DNA of 64,000 nucleotides from Anoplopoma fimbria (GCF_027596085.1 NC_072454.1:23744490-23808489), one strand, 5' to 3'. Positions 47,851 through 59,868 are shown, numbered from the stretch's first letter. Translations and numbers: made by a program. Notes: a model not told the origin generated them from the sequence alone.

Positions 47851-49229
47851 GGCTTTCTTTAAATAGCAATCTGAGTAGGCCTTGTTTTGTCATACACATA
47901 AACTGAATGCAATATGATAAATGTTGGATGCTGATATATTAAAGTTTATTACATACAGTATATTAACTCCTTAAAAAGAGTCACACCAGTTCCATACAAA
48001 AAACATGACAGACTTTGAACTAGATCAAAAGCATAAATAAAGAATGACCTGCCTACAGGCACTGCACTCACCTTAAAGCTGGAATCCATAATGTTTTCTT
48101 TAAAAAATATATCATTTATTTAAACCCCAGCAAATACATCGCTTGCCATTGAGAAATGCTGAAAATTGCTTGTCAGGTTGCACCTGTCCTGGTTGATGAC
48201 GCCCAATAAAGTCTTCAAATTCTTTGGCAAACTGGAACTGACAAGTTTCACACTGGGTTTGTATTTTCACATGTCAAAATCCACAGTGAGCCCACTAATA
48301 TCACATTTCCCTGGGTAGCATGTCTTTAATTTTTTGTAGATTTTAAGTGAGGCTTTCAAACAACCTTTAAGGACAGGAAGTGAATAACTAGCGGGTGGAT
48401 GGATGCATGATAGAATGTCAGCAGCAGAGAGGATCTAAAAAGACGTTGCTGGCATATCTTCAGGTAGCTTGTCGCCTGCTGACAGAACAGGGCAGATTGA
48501 TGCGGCGCCCAGATTATCTTGTTTAACGTTGACATTGATTCTGAATGGCAATCAACCTCTGTGACTTTTGCCTTGGTAATTACAGTGGGAAAAAAGTAAG
48601 CCTTCCTACAGAAACTAAAGCTCAGTGTAAAATAACACACAGTCAGAGAACCGTGACGTGAATCTCTAAGTAGGTTATAAAATGAAAAGAACTTGGTGGG
48701 ATTATTATCAATTTCATTTTATTAAAACACAGGAACAATTTTTAAGTGTGTAATTGATTTTCTCCTTTAAGATAATATGAACAGCTACAACTCATTTAGT
48801 GACACTGAAACAAAGCACGAAAAGGAGCAGGGTAATATTAAAGGAAATAAGAACTAATAGATCTCCAAGGTGAAAGAAAAACATTCATTGCTCCAAGATT
48901 ACTGCCATCACCCTCCACATTCATCCGCTTTTAAAATTCAACTGCCCTGCATGGAAAAGCAATTCCATGCACAAACAGCTATTCTTTGTCTGAGCATAAA
49001 GATAATATATTATCCTTCGCAGAGCTGTGGCCTTGACAGTAAGCAGGGTATACATTATATCCTGCACACACTCCAATGCTGTTCTCACAGCAAGATGCAA
49101 ACACCTGCTGTTAAAGTGTATTACAACAGCCATTACCACAGCACACAATACCTTTTATGCAACACAAAATCACACTGATACAGGAATATGTGCCACCTTA
49201 TTAAGAGACTGTATTAAAGTTAGTCCGTA
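47851..49229. other. Intergenic; possible conserved stretch 48870-49110
   Basis: 48870-49110 is repeat-free and rich in homeodomain-type cores. Frames on both strands (48870-49178) have no domain. Nothing firmer can be said. Confidence 0.25.
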
Positions 49230-49910
49230 AGTGTGCACCTCTGTGTCTGTCCACTGCTAGCTATTTTGCGTGCCCAGTTATGCATGCTCAAGGACCACTC
49301 GTTTGCGTTGACTCACATGTTCTCAAAATGTCTTTTTTTTTTTACATCCTTTTTTAAACTGCCCGCTGACTTCTCACTCACTACTGAGTGCATCGCCAAC
49401 CCACAGCCATCACTCTGTGGGGAAATAATAAGTTTGCGGTGGTAAACAGCTGACAGAATGGCCAGTATGTTTGGCAGCAGCTAAAAGCTAATTGAACTAC
49501 CATACACACTCTACTGCGTACCTCTCAGCTGTAACTCTGCAGCTCACTTTCATTGTTTTTGACTAACTGCTTACATGTGACAGAACTACCAGTACACACA
49601 CAGCTGTACCTCGCCGCTGCTTAGCCACTGTTAAGTGGGCAGAAAGCTTGGTAGGTACAGTTTTGTTTAGCAATATTGTGTTAAGTGTATTTTACAACTC
49701 TTTTGAGCCAATCGCTTGAGTACATCGCAGCTTGTTTTAGAGTTTGATATAGTCTGTTTTACGACGCCTTAAAGCCCATTGGTGTCTACACGGGGGGCAA
49801 TTGTCGGTTGTATATATTCAATCACACAATACAGCAGTGGGTGTTGCAGGCACACATGGCAGAAATCTGCACTCGACTGGGTGCAGCTTTCTAGTTAGTT
49901 TTTGGCCTTT
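49230..49910 (+). repeat. Diverged ~650-bp dispersed repeat, copy 2 (pair with 1868-2515)
   Basis: Collinear with copy 1: 'tgtgtctgtccactgc', 'atgcatgctcaaggacc', 'ctcactcactactgagtgca', 'agcccattggtgtctac', 'aatacagcagtggg', 'gggtgcagctttctagttag'. Same orientation as copy 1. The terminal structure is not clear, so no transposon class is assigned. Confidence 0.6.
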
Positions 49911-50594
49911 GCCTCGATTTAGATATTTAAAAAGAATTCCTCATCTATCTGTTTCCCCAAACTGATATACTGACCTAACGTTCTACTTTACAATAAATTT
50001 CAAAAAGAATGTCAAAAAGGAAATATAAACCTGGGATTAGATAAATAAAAAATAGGCGAAAGAATTAAATGCCTTATGAGTAAATAGTTTTTTGTTCTTT
50101 GTTGTGTTTCTTGCTGTTTTTATAAAGTTTTGCTGTTGCAGTAACCTGATTTTGTCAAGGTGATCAATAATTGAAATGTCGTAGGTGTGTTTTGATGATG
50201 GTGTTTTTGAAGGAGTACAAATCTTCTGGCTCCGGTCCAATTATTGAAAATCAATCACTTTCTTTGTGACTGATTGCTAGTTGCAAGAAGTTGGCTGTCA
50301 CTCAGTTGAAATGTCAGACAGCCAGCAGCAGGCTTTGTGTAATCACATGGATAAAAGAGCCTCCACCTGGAAAGTGTGGGGGGGGTCACAGACAATAAAG
50401 CTGTCCCTGATTTATTTGTTGACTTTCATGAAAGAGGCGCCTTGCTTGGAGACATCAAACTCCAAGCATGTGTGTTTGTGTGAAAAGAGTTGGGAAGTGT
50501 TGTATTTTCAGGCACAATGGACCTTTCTGATTGCAAGAAACACGCAATTCCCATGACGCAAACATCAAAGATGGACCCAAACCTAGACATAAGA
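49911..50594. other. Intergenic, nothing recognised
   Basis: Frames at 50037-50240 and 50281-50556 lack domains. Confidence 0.4.
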
Positions 50595-50762
50595 TTAATA
50601 TGACAGATTAATATTGAAGACATCCAAACTATGAAGGAACACATATGGAATTATGTGGTAAACAAACAAATGCTCAACAAACCAGAATATGTTTTATATT
50701 TTAGATTCTTCAAAGTAGTTGAATGAGAAGGTGTGTCCAAACTTTTGACTGGTACTGTATAT
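50595..50762. mobile_element. Internally deleted Tc1/mariner-type transposon end
   Basis: 'attgaagacatccaaactat', 'ggaacacatatggaattatg' and 'attttagattcttcaaagta' match the subterminal sequence of a widespread fish (salmonid-type) Tc1 element. They are followed directly by 'gagaaggtgtgtccaaactt' and 'ttgactggtactgtat', the element's inverted terminal end. The transposase gene is absent, and I find no left terminal repeat, so this is a dead deletion derivative. Recognition is from memory of the family. Confidence 0.7.
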
Positions 50763-51314
50763 CAGACAGAGACGCAGACTGCTGCTGAATTGATTACCTT
50801 ACTACTCATTACGTGCTGTTGAACTTTACTCATAAATCAGCAGAATTCGCAGAGATGCTCTGCAACTCCCAGGTTCACTTTTGGGGAGAAATAGGTGGTT
50901 CAAGTTGTGTACTCCTATAACCAATATGGGAATAATCCATGACACTTTTATAACAAGAAATGTCACAAGGTTTGGTCAGTTGGTATAATACATAAATGAT
51001 TCACAACCCAAATCCAGTTCATTGAAGCTTTTACATTGGCTGTTCAAAATATCTGGTGTAGTTTAATAAACAAGCCAATGATTGAAAGGTCAAGTATCCA
51101 TTGCATGAACTAATGTCTTCATGTAACCAGTGTGAGAGGCTACTGGCTGACCCTGCTGAATCACAATCTAAAAGCCAGTGAGATAATATGTTAATTAGAA
51201 GTACTTTTATTGCTGAAAACATTTGCTGATAATATGACAAACACTTCAGTTCATCAGTATTTCAAAAAAATGTCAAGAAAAGAGACCAGCGTCTGTAAGA
51301 ATCTGGAGCTCATT
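50763..51314. other. Intergenic, nothing recognised
   Basis: AT-rich; no coding signal or clear repeat. Confidence 0.4.
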
Positions 51315-51500
51315 AAGGCTGGCTGAAACACATGGTGCTTTGAGCTGTTAGTATGCTAACATTAGCTTATTTGCACTAAACAGTAAATGCAGCTGATGCT
51401 TTGTTTGTGTTTTGCAGGTATTTGCTCATGAACCAAAGTATTTAAGAAAACACATTTTTGACCCAATGATTGTGCTGGAGGAAAAATCAGAGGATCCGCT
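51315..51500 (+). repeat. Dispersed teleost repeat, 'GCTAACATGCTAAC' family, copy 3
   Basis: 'gtgctttgagctgtt', 'agtatgctaacattagctta', 'gcactaaacagtaaatgcag', 'ttttgcaggtatttgctcat' and 'gaaccaaagta' follow the order of copies 1 and 2. Confidence 0.55.
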
Positions 51501-54149
51501 AGTGTGGTTAAAACTGGAGGTGTAAGGATAAATGCATTGTTAAATAAGGTGAGTGCAGTTTGCAGACATTTTTTGGTTCTCTCAGGGTGTGCGTGAGGAC
51601 AAGTAGAGCAACACATTTAAGGAAAGAGCTCTTAAGAAAGTTGTTGTGACTCACACACAGGCTGCCAGCAGCCACCGGGACATCACAAAAGAGTGTCAGA
51701 AAAAGCAATCTTCGTCAAATTGACAAAATTCCATGAAGAATGTTACAGCTTTCAGAGCTCTGATCTATAAGTAGCACAGAGCAAAAACAAAACATCAGTT
51801 AAAGCCTAGAAATTGCTAAAATACAATGTTATTTGACTTATAAGTCTTGCTTTTGCGTGGAAAGGTTCTACCTGATCACATCTGCTCTGTTCTGCCACCA
51901 ATTTTCTTGTTTAAGGACATTCTGTGATCGCACATTTATAATTTAATTAATAATAAAGCAGCATGTATTAAAGTTAGAATCTTAGTTCAGAATCAGTCCA
52001 TTATGATATATTGAAGAGATTTTGTTTCAAATGAGTTTCATTTGCATATAGGGCTTCAACTTTAATCATTCCCATACTCAAATTTAGCTGCACATTATTG
52101 CATGGCATTTCTTTTTTCTTTACTTTTCATTCAGTAGAATTGACCACTTTCCCCTCTCTGAACCGATTATTTAAGCCGTCTGGGTCATTCCGCTGACATA
52201 TTAAGGACAATCTTACTTGAAAGAGCTCAGATCAGCTTTTTGAGAATGTTGTTTCATGTCTGTCCCTCATGTCTCTCTGGTTCATAAAGCCCTGCGTAAT
52301 AATTCCCCGGCTGCAGGATCTATGGAGTGCGAGAGAAATGGTTAGAAATATTATTTCCTCAGGCAAATAGTCGTCGAGAGACAAAAAGATCGATTCGATG
52401 AAAAACAAGATTTTCCTGCCTGGCTTGATAAAAATTCACTCAGGCTGCAAAGTTGGTGTGACTGGCATCCAACCTTAAACACGATATACTCATTCATCAC
52501 CACAGCAGCACCTAATTAATTTGTGTCTTTGAAGTTTGAATACAAGGTAGCTGAGCAGGTCACATGAAACATTTTTTTTCCTTTTTATTCTCATATCAGC
52601 AATAGCCGGGGAAATCATGTAAGGTATTCTTAATATTTAAAGCATTACTCTGTTTTTTGTTTTTGAACCAATGCATTTGGCCAAGAAATAATTCCAGCAC
52701 AACATTCCCTGTAAAACCTCATGTTTTTGTTTTAAAGTTTCGGTTTGTAGGTTTTGGAGGTATTAAACAAATGAGATACAATGTGTTGATTAATTATTTC
52801 TTTATAGAGAGTCGTTTTTTTCAGAATGAAACAAAAAAAGACACAAGCAAACCTGCGTGGATTTCTGGCCCGCTGTCTTTACTGTGAGGATCCGTCCTCT
52901 GCACCCACCTGGGTCACATGGCAGGTAAGGGATATCACAATGTTTGGGCTCCACTGCTGGAAGTAATTAATTCCACTCAACACTGGTGTGTAGTTTGTCA
53001 GATAGTCTTGCATTTACTTTATATTTGCTTCTCGAATGTTTGAATTTTGAATGAGTGTAAAATGAGAGTATAGTGCTGCGTTGTCATCAAACCAGAGTCA
53101 TTGCAGATAGGCAGTATCTTCTTACATTGAACGATCTTGGTCAATGTGAATTAAAGTATACGCTTTCAACTAGATGTTGACAGAAGAGTCATTTGACTGT
53201 TTCTCCGTGGATATTTAAAGCCTTTAAATCTCAAGCTAGTTGGTTGGTGTATAACTTAACTTATAAACTCCAAGATGTGACTTTTAATAATAACTTGCTA
53301 CGGTAACAATTCACTGTTAAGACAAACAACCATCTGACCTCAGTCCACCTAAAACCTGACCAGGACATAGCTGCAGGTCTGTTGTCACTATGAGGCGATT
53401 AGCTGGACAGAGACATTGGCTCAGAGAGGATCAGATGGCCTCTGAACTGTCACCATGCTCTGACTACGTTACCTGCTTTTACCCCCCACTATCACTATAA
53501 GTTTTCGGGCCCTGCGGGAGTCTGCTGAGAGGAGGTCTGAAGAGTTCTTTTCATCATCACTAATCAACCCCACAACAGGGGCAACACCGTCATATCGAAT
53601 GGCAGACTGGTTTCCATTCTGGCTGTTAGATGGAACTGTAATGGCCAACGGCGAGCTGCTGCCTCAGTGTATCCCCATTGTTCAAGTCATCTCTGGTGTA
53701 GGTATATCTGCATCAAAGCTAGGAAGGAAAATAATTGTGCATTCAAAGCTCAATGTATTTCATTAAGGGTTACAATCTCACATCTTTGTTTCGTTGTAAT
53801 TACAAGTGTGTTTTGGGATTTCGCTTTCACTTGTCTTTTCTAAAAAAAAAACATTTCATTATCTGATTTACTTCTATCGATATGCTAAAGAGTGGTATTA
53901 GGCTCTTCTCTGTCTCAGACAGTTGTTTCCTCTGATTTGCCGTAAAACGCACCCCTGCTCAGTGCTAATCACATGACTTTTATTACTCAAAACAAGCTGT
54001 TATTTAGTTTGAGTGATGTTAACCCACTGTTTTGTGTCAGTATATTGACGTCAATGAGACGTTTGCATATAATAAGCCAGATATCATATGGTGAGCGGGA
54101 TTGTATTGCCCCCTATGGTGGGGGTAATTTCGGTTTGAAAAAGCACATC
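51501..54149. other. Intergenic; candidate conserved noncoding stretch 52140-52460
   Basis: 52140-52460 is repeat-free with mixed composition and blocks such as 'ctgcgtaataattccccggc' and 'gatcgattcgatgaaaaaca', which look like constrained noncoding sequence. This is judged on appearance only. Frames elsewhere are short and unrecognised. Confidence 0.25.
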
Positions 54150-54392
54150 AATCAGAATCACAATCAGCTTTATTGGCCATGTATGCTTGTGCATACAAGG
54201 AGCTTGACTCCGGTTTCTTCCGCTCACTGACATACATACACAGAAAGAGACAAAAAACTAAAAAACACGGAGATCATAGAAGAACAAAGGTTAAGGACAA
54301 ACATTTAACTATTATGTACACATGAAATATAAAATGCTTAAGTATATATATATGAACATAAAACACAAAAAAACTAAAACAATGACAATGAA
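54150..54392 (-). repeat. Dispersed retroelement-like repeat, copy 2 (pair with 28782-29004)
   Basis: 'cagaatcacaatcagcttta', 'ttggccatgtatgcttgtgc', 'atacaaggagcttgactccg' and 'aacatttaactattatgtac' align end to end with copy 1, with small indels. Same orientation as copy 1. Confidence 0.65.
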
Positions 54393-54899
54393 ATGGAGCT
54401 CTAAGTGAAATGATGCAGAGTGCAGGGATGCTTGAATAAATGTGGAGAGGTTGTAGCAGGATATTTTAAATGAGGTAGGCGGGATATGTATATGTATATC
54501 ATTTAGAATTTAAAGGTAGTAGGTTATTGCACATGGATTTGTCAAGTCGAGTCTTGTTCCTCTGTTTAATTTAGCATCTGCAAAGACTCACAACACAATC
54601 AAGTAAATGATGCAGAGTGAATGAGCAATGAGCACAGGAGCTGTCAGTATTTATACACACTGGCAAACAATGAGCTCAGGGAGAAGGTGAGTTACACATT
54701 TATCCAGAACTGGTACAAATCAGCATCGTGAGAAGACGACAGAGCGTTTCAGGTCATCTTATCTTGTCCTGTCCTTGAAAGTTGAGGCACTAACAGCCAG
54801 CTCTCTGCTGAGGCATAAAATGAATTTACAAATTAGTACAACATGAGGTTTCTTTAAATCTTCTGCTTGGTCACTGTGATAAGGGACAAGGTATAAGAG

Positions 54900-54901
<2 letters not shown>

Positions 54902-54955
<54 letters not shown>

Positions 54956-54962
54956 ATATATA
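54902..54962. repeat. (TA)n microsatellite
   Basis: TA run of about 30 units with one interruption (TTT at about 54940). Confidence 0.95.
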
Positions 54963-57514
54963 AATATCCAACTGAAAACCAGCCCTGTGTTGCTATCTGT
55001 TTTTCAATGAAAGCAGCTGGCAGCATTAGCTCTAAAATCATCACTGTTGGGATGTAAAGAGAATTTCAACACATTTAACAACTTCCTTAGTTCCAGTATG
55101 TTGTGAGTATATATACAGTATCTGATGCTATTATATCAGGCTAAACCTCCCTGAACTCCCTGTGTCATTGAGTAGAGCAACATTAAACCAGCAGTTCAAA
55201 CTTAATACTTGTACCAAAGCAATTATAAGCTAATGGACTAATAACTCCATTAGAATGCTAATGTTTTTTGTAATGTTTCTTCTGACTTCACTCTGATGTA
55301 TATGTTTCTGTTAATAGCGTCAAGTTCTGTAAGTTGCCTTGAGCAGGATACTTCAGTCGCAAATTAGCACATCTAATGTCATCACTGTGTTGTGATTGCC
55401 TGACCTGCAGAACAGGAAGCAATTCAGATTGACATTAATTATGCAAATTGATTGTGAAATGGCAATAAGTAGATATTAAATAGCCACCACCATTTCTCAG
55501 GGGAGCCTCCTTCAGACTACCTGTACACAGTTTTGACCTCTGCTTAAACCAACCACCCACCACAACTCCAGCTTTTGTATTCACAAATTACGATGTTTAT
55601 TATAATAATGATGTGCACATGCTCAGTGTGCGTTGGAGGCATCGATCCAATTACTGCGATGATGAGGACCACCAATCGTTTATGAATCAGCACTTCCACC
55701 CCGTGACAGCAAAAGACATTGGAGATGACACTGACGGTTGCTTGCGGTGCATTTTTCAGACTGAGGTGAGAGGACGTCGTCTGCAAAGCTGGTAGTTATA
55801 TAATGATGACCACTGCAGGAAAGTTAGCCCAAGTTAAATACAAACAATCTCTGGCGGATTTAGAAAGAAAATAGACAGCTGGCACTGACAGGTCCCACCG
55901 GGCGAGCGTGTGGTGGATGCTTTCAATGTCTGCAGGCACCTAAAAGCCACGTATGAAGAGTGCATCTGCAAATGCCACGAACAGCAAGGATGACGCTAAC
56001 TCTACAGCAGTTTTGGAATGCACCGGTGCAGGAGGAGGTGTGTGTTGTGTAATGTATTGACTTCGAACTTGTTTGCTGTATCGACTGTGCAGGGTCAGTG
56101 CCTTTTGTCGAGAGGTTAAATCTCTTCCATCACTTTGAAGCACAAATGCATATAAAGGCCAGAGACACAGAATGCAAGCTAAGGAAATAGAGCTGGGGAT
56201 GTGTGCAAAGATATGACGTCAACTACATAAACATTTGTGAAGAAACCAGCTGCCTCTTGCATGCATACTGCATAGGGAAAATATAACACTTTTACATTAT
56301 TGATTATGATTCTTAATTATTTACCATGCCTATGCTATATAAATATGTTTGTTTTATTCTAAATGTAAAGAAAAAGTAGTAGAATATTTTTATTTTATAG
56401 TAGGTGGTAGAAGCCTTATTAGTCTTATTTTCTCCATAGAAGGTGGTAGACAAATTATTTAGACTTTATACATAGGAACTTCTGTATATCCCCTCTGAAT
56501 CCCTTTAAAAGATTATTTCTTGAGTTCAGGTGACATCATGATCAATGATTTAGCTTGTTTAGAGGGAAGCTCCTGACATTGTGTCACCGCAGTCTAGCCA
56601 TGCACAAGCTCACATAATTTGTGTGTGCCAATATCTATCTTTATTCGTAATTATAGGAAATGCTGAAAATAGGGAATGCTTTCCGGTTGAGCCAACAAGC
56701 TTTTAGCAAATTTAATTTTCACCTATTTTTTATCTCACCCTGGAATAAACTCAAATGTGTCTCTCCCATGTCAAAGACAAAAAACACTGAGGGACTCACA
56801 CATTTTTATTCCTCAAACAGACAGTGAAGCTCCTTTGGCGAATCCTCAATGACACTTTGCAATGTCAGTGAGGAGGAAGGATGATGTGTAATGATAGATT
56901 TTTTCCATCGCTGAATGCCAAGTGTGATAATGTCAGTGAGAGTGAAATGTTCTCTTACATTAACTACCTAGCTCAATCAAAGACATCAGACATGCTCGAG
57001 CACTTTAGCTGTTATAAAAGGATGAAAACAAATGTGCGGAGCTAAAAGCACACTTTCTGTCTGCACCATCCCCCTGTCCTCAACTTCCAAGTTCATATTC
57101 TCCTCTCTGTTAATCCCTTGCTGGGAGCAGGGGATGAAAAGGCACACAGACGTTTGAGAGAACCTGTGGGCCACTGCAGTAATGCATGTGGTCTAAATGT
57201 AAGTCAGGAGGCTCCTCTGGTGCCACTTCAGGTGTGACAGGGAAATTAAATTATTCAGGACCTGTCAAGGACTTTTGGAATAGCTCATCAGGGTCATCAC
57301 TGTCTTGCCTGAATCATTATTTGGGATATTTGATGAGTAAAGTCAGAGCCAGCGAATGAAATGAGCACACAGAACATGAAACATATCTAAATATATATTT
57401 TTTAAATACTTAACATAAAAAAGAACCATAAAAACAGGAGATAAGGCTGGTATATGATTCAAAGATTTCAAAATTCTACAAATGACAGGCAGTTTTGAAA
57501 CGTCAAACACTTTA
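54963..57514. other. Intergenic, nothing recognised
   Basis: No convincing gene, RNA or known transposon. Short frames only. Confidence 0.4.
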
Positions 57515-57960
57515 AAGCAACAGTTTGATATTTTGGTAAATACGCTCATTTGCTTTTTTACAGAGAGTTAGAACAATACCAGATCAATATTGGTAACATC
57601 AAAGTATAAAGCTGGAGCTAGCAGGCAGTAAACTCAGTTAAGCATAGAGAAACAAGGAGAAACAGCTAGCCTGGCACTGTCCAAAGAAAATACTACTCAC
57701 AAATTAACTTGATCATATCTTGTTTGTTTAATCTGAATAGTACAACCAGAAGGTTGTGGCTCGCAAAACCCTGTTTCTACATTTATTCTTTTGATCAGAT
57801 GAGGAAATGAGATATATTGTTTCTATAGGTGAACTTTAGAGGTGCTGGTATGCAGATTGTGTTCCCTTTGCAGAGACCAGGCCAAGCTAGCACTGTTGCT
57901 AACGAGCTAATCTGCTAGCTCCAGCTGTTTGACTTTTGGCTTTGCAAGCTGTTTCAAATT
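57515..57960 (+). repeat. Dispersed teleost repeat, longest copy in the window
   Basis: Reads 'aagcaacagtttgatatttt' then 'ggtaaatacgctcatttgc', 'gagagttagaacaatacc', 'gcatagagaaacaaggag', 'aaacagctagcctggcac' and 'tgtttgtttaatctgaatag'. I recognise it as a common percomorph interspersed repeat. Fragments occur at 30121-30370 and 47515-47850. Class unassigned. Confidence 0.55.
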
Positions 57961-58532
57961 GATCACACTGACTGTGGCTTTTATGGTGTTGTTTTATAAG
58001 TTTTTATTTGAAAATTGGTACAATGGACACATGACAGTATGGATTAATGTATTGAAAATGACATTTCTTGTCTTATAATTACAGTTGCAGTGAGCTATTC
58101 CCTCTTCATAATCATCTGAACAGAGCAGTAGGAAGTGGTTTACTGGGAGGCAGACCCCCACATTTAAGAATTTTAAGGGGAATTCTGTTAATAGGACTGT
58201 AATACATAAGTATAGTACAGTAATAGTAATGAATAAATTGGGATCCTTAAATCTGTTTTCATAGTCTTATTAGAAGTGCCTAAACCTTGGCATATATGTA
58301 AATAGAGAGAGAGATTAATTAATATATATCTATGTTATTAATAATTACGTCACATCACTGTCTTTGTCGAGTTGAAGGCTACATCGATCAGACTTTGGTT
58401 TCGAAATAAAAGTGTGAAATATCAAAGTGTATGCAATATTAAATGCAGGTAAAAATAAGCTACTGCATCAAATGTTATTTTTATTACATCAGGAGCCCTC
58501 TGATATAAACATTTCTAAATGTTCATTATATG
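57961..58532. other. Intergenic, nothing recognised
   Basis: AT-rich sequence up to the LINE insertion. Confidence 0.4.
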
Positions 58533-58877
58533 TTCAAGAAGTACTACCCTGAGCCTTCCTCGTAGCACTTATTGAATTCGTATCAGTCCGCTGCACTTAT
58601 TGAATTCGTATTTGTTTACTGCACTTATCCTATTAGTAGTATTTTGTAGCACTTGTTATATTCGTATTGTTCGTCTGTTGCAATTATTGTTTTCGTAGTA
58701 ATCTGCCTCTGCACTATACTTTTGCTCTGGTTTATGCTTTAAGATGCTTGTTTAAGAAAGGAGATGCACTTATGACTTCTGGTGACTAGTAGTTCTCTTG
58801 AATACCTATGTTGAATACACTTATTGTAAGTCGCTTTGGATAAAAGCGTCTGCTAAATGACTGTAATGTAATGTAAT
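58533..58877 (+). mobile_element. L2/CR1-like LINE 3' end, copy 2
   Basis: From 'ttcaagaagtactaccctga' on, it matches 11075-11452 nearly base for base. It includes the ORF2 stop region, the 'gcacttattgaattcgtatt' repeats, 'gtaagtcgctttggataaaa' and a short TAATG tail. Being 5'-truncated within the last codons of ORF2, it has no coding capacity. Confidence 0.85.
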
Positions 58878-59074
58878 TGTATTCGTATTAGTTTGTTGCA
58901 CTTATTGTATTCGTATTAGTTTGTTTCTTCACTGTACTTTTGCTCTGGTTTATGCTCTTAGATGCTTGTTTAAGAAAGGAGACTTCTGGTGACTAGTAGT
59001 TCTATTGAATACCTATGTTGAATACACTTATTGTAAGTCGCTTTGGATAAAAGCATCTGCTAAATGACTGTAAT
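58878..59074 (+). mobile_element. Further-truncated LINE 3' end (copy 3), in tandem in the tail of copy 2
   Basis: Starts in the TAATG tail of copy 2 with 'gtattcgtattagtttgttg' and repeats the last two thirds of that tail, ending 'aagcatctgctaaatgactg' and 'taat'. It lacks the 'atgcacttatg' segment seen in the other copies. It could be a second insertion into the first tail or a tandem duplication. Confidence 0.75.
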
Positions 59075-59125
59075 TACATTACATTACAGTCATTTAGCAG
59101 ACGCTTTTATCCAAAGCGACTTACA
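59032..59125. repeat. 43-bp near-perfect inverted repeat, 8-nt spacer
   Basis: Left arm 59032-59074 and right arm 59083-59125 are reverse complements with one mismatch (A in 'aagcatctgc' versus G in the partner). It is made by the LINE tail on + meeting the SINE tail on -. It could form a strong hairpin or cruciform. Confidence 0.9.
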
Positions 59126-59340
59126 GTCAGTAGTATATTACATATCATTCACCCATTCACACACTGATGACAGGCTACCATCAAGGTGCCACCATCAGAC
59201 TCTAACTAACATTCATCATCCAGTCCACACCGATGGCAAGCCTTCAGGAGCAACTTGGGGTTAAGGACACATCGACTGCTGAAGCCGGGTATCGAACCAC
59301 CGACCCTCTGATTGGAGAACTACCTTGCTCTCCACACGTA
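59075..59340 (-). mobile_element. tRNA-related SINE, reverse orientation, inserted in the LINE TAATG tail
   Basis: Read on the minus strand it has a tRNA-like head with a good box B (GGTTCGATACC, plus-strand 59288-59298). A body with 'cttgccatcggtgtggactg' and 'ggcaccttgatggtagcctg' follows. The 3' tail ends 'agtcgctttggataaaagcg', 'tctgctaaatgactg' and TAATG, the same tail as the LINE copies. The plus-strand TAATG run resumes at 59338-59363, so the SINE sits inside the LINE tail. The A-box region looks degenerate or truncated. Sharing a LINE's 3' tail is the known way SINEs borrow LINE machinery. Confidence 0.75.
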
Positions 59341-59363
59341 ATGTAATGTAATGTAATGTAATG
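59338..59363. repeat. (TAATG)n tail
   Basis: Five TAATG units, the displaced remainder of the LINE tail on the far side of the SINE. Confidence 0.8.
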
Positions 59364-59549
59364 TTCTGATTTCAAACGCAGTTATATTATTTGAAAAAAA
59401 CGAGTTTACTTTGGAAGTATAGCCGGAAATGCCACTCTAACAATCTGTCCTGTGTGACAGTCGCACACTGACCCAGTTCTCAGTGAACAGTGTCTGGTGT
59501 ACAGGGTGTACAGCGGCACAATGCTGTGCACCGAGTTCTTCTCCAAGCG
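59364..59549 (+). promoter_or_regulatory. opn3: opn3 proximal upstream region and 5' UTR
   Basis: Only 186 bp separates the end of the LINE/SINE cluster from the opn3 ATG. An out-of-frame ATG at 59521 precedes the accepted start by 29 bases. No TATA box is obvious. The transcription start is unknown, so the core promoter may lie in or against transposon sequence. Confidence 0.35.
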
Positions 59550-59868
59550 ATGAATCCTGCCAACGAAACCAGCCCGGAGAGAAGCGAGGACCACTCTCTC
59601 TTTGCCGTCGGTACCTACAAACTTCTGGCTTTCACCATCGGGACCATCGGAGTGTTCGGCTTTTGCAACAACGTTGTGGTCATCATACTCTTCTGCAAAT
59701 TCAAGAAACTGAGGACGCCAACTAATTTACTGCTGGTCAACATAAGTTTGAGTGATCTGCTGGTTTCTGTCATCGGAATAAACTTTACTTTCGTTTCGTG
59801 CGTCAACGGTGGCTGGATCTGGAGCCGAGCGACGTGCACCTGGGACGGCTTCAGCAACAGCTTGTTCG
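59550..59868 (+). CDS. opn3: Encephalopsin (Opn3), coding exon 1 (partial gene)
   Basis: Encodes residues 1-106 plus one base (phase 1) of a seven-transmembrane, retinal-binding non-visual opsin that signals through G proteins. The start at 59550 gives MNPANETS, with an N-glycosylation site at N5. The same frame is open upstream to about 59490 but has no ATG there. TM1 runs about residues 24-48 with N41 (rhodopsin N55), followed by KLRTPTN. TM2 has NISLSDLL with D69 (rhodopsin D83). C96 corresponds to the disulphide Cys C110. D99 occupies the E113 counterion position, as in vertebrate OPN3. The exon ends CTTGTTCG|GTGAGAGAG, and the frame past it is intron. The match to human OPN3 ([19 protein letters not shown]) is clearly closer than to TMT opsins. 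Confidence 0.92.

Noticed and set aside
54046..56221. Perfect CRE-like TGACGTCA sites at 54046-54053 and 56214-56221
   Set aside because: An 8-mer is expected about once in 64 kb by chance, and neither site lies near a supported promoter.
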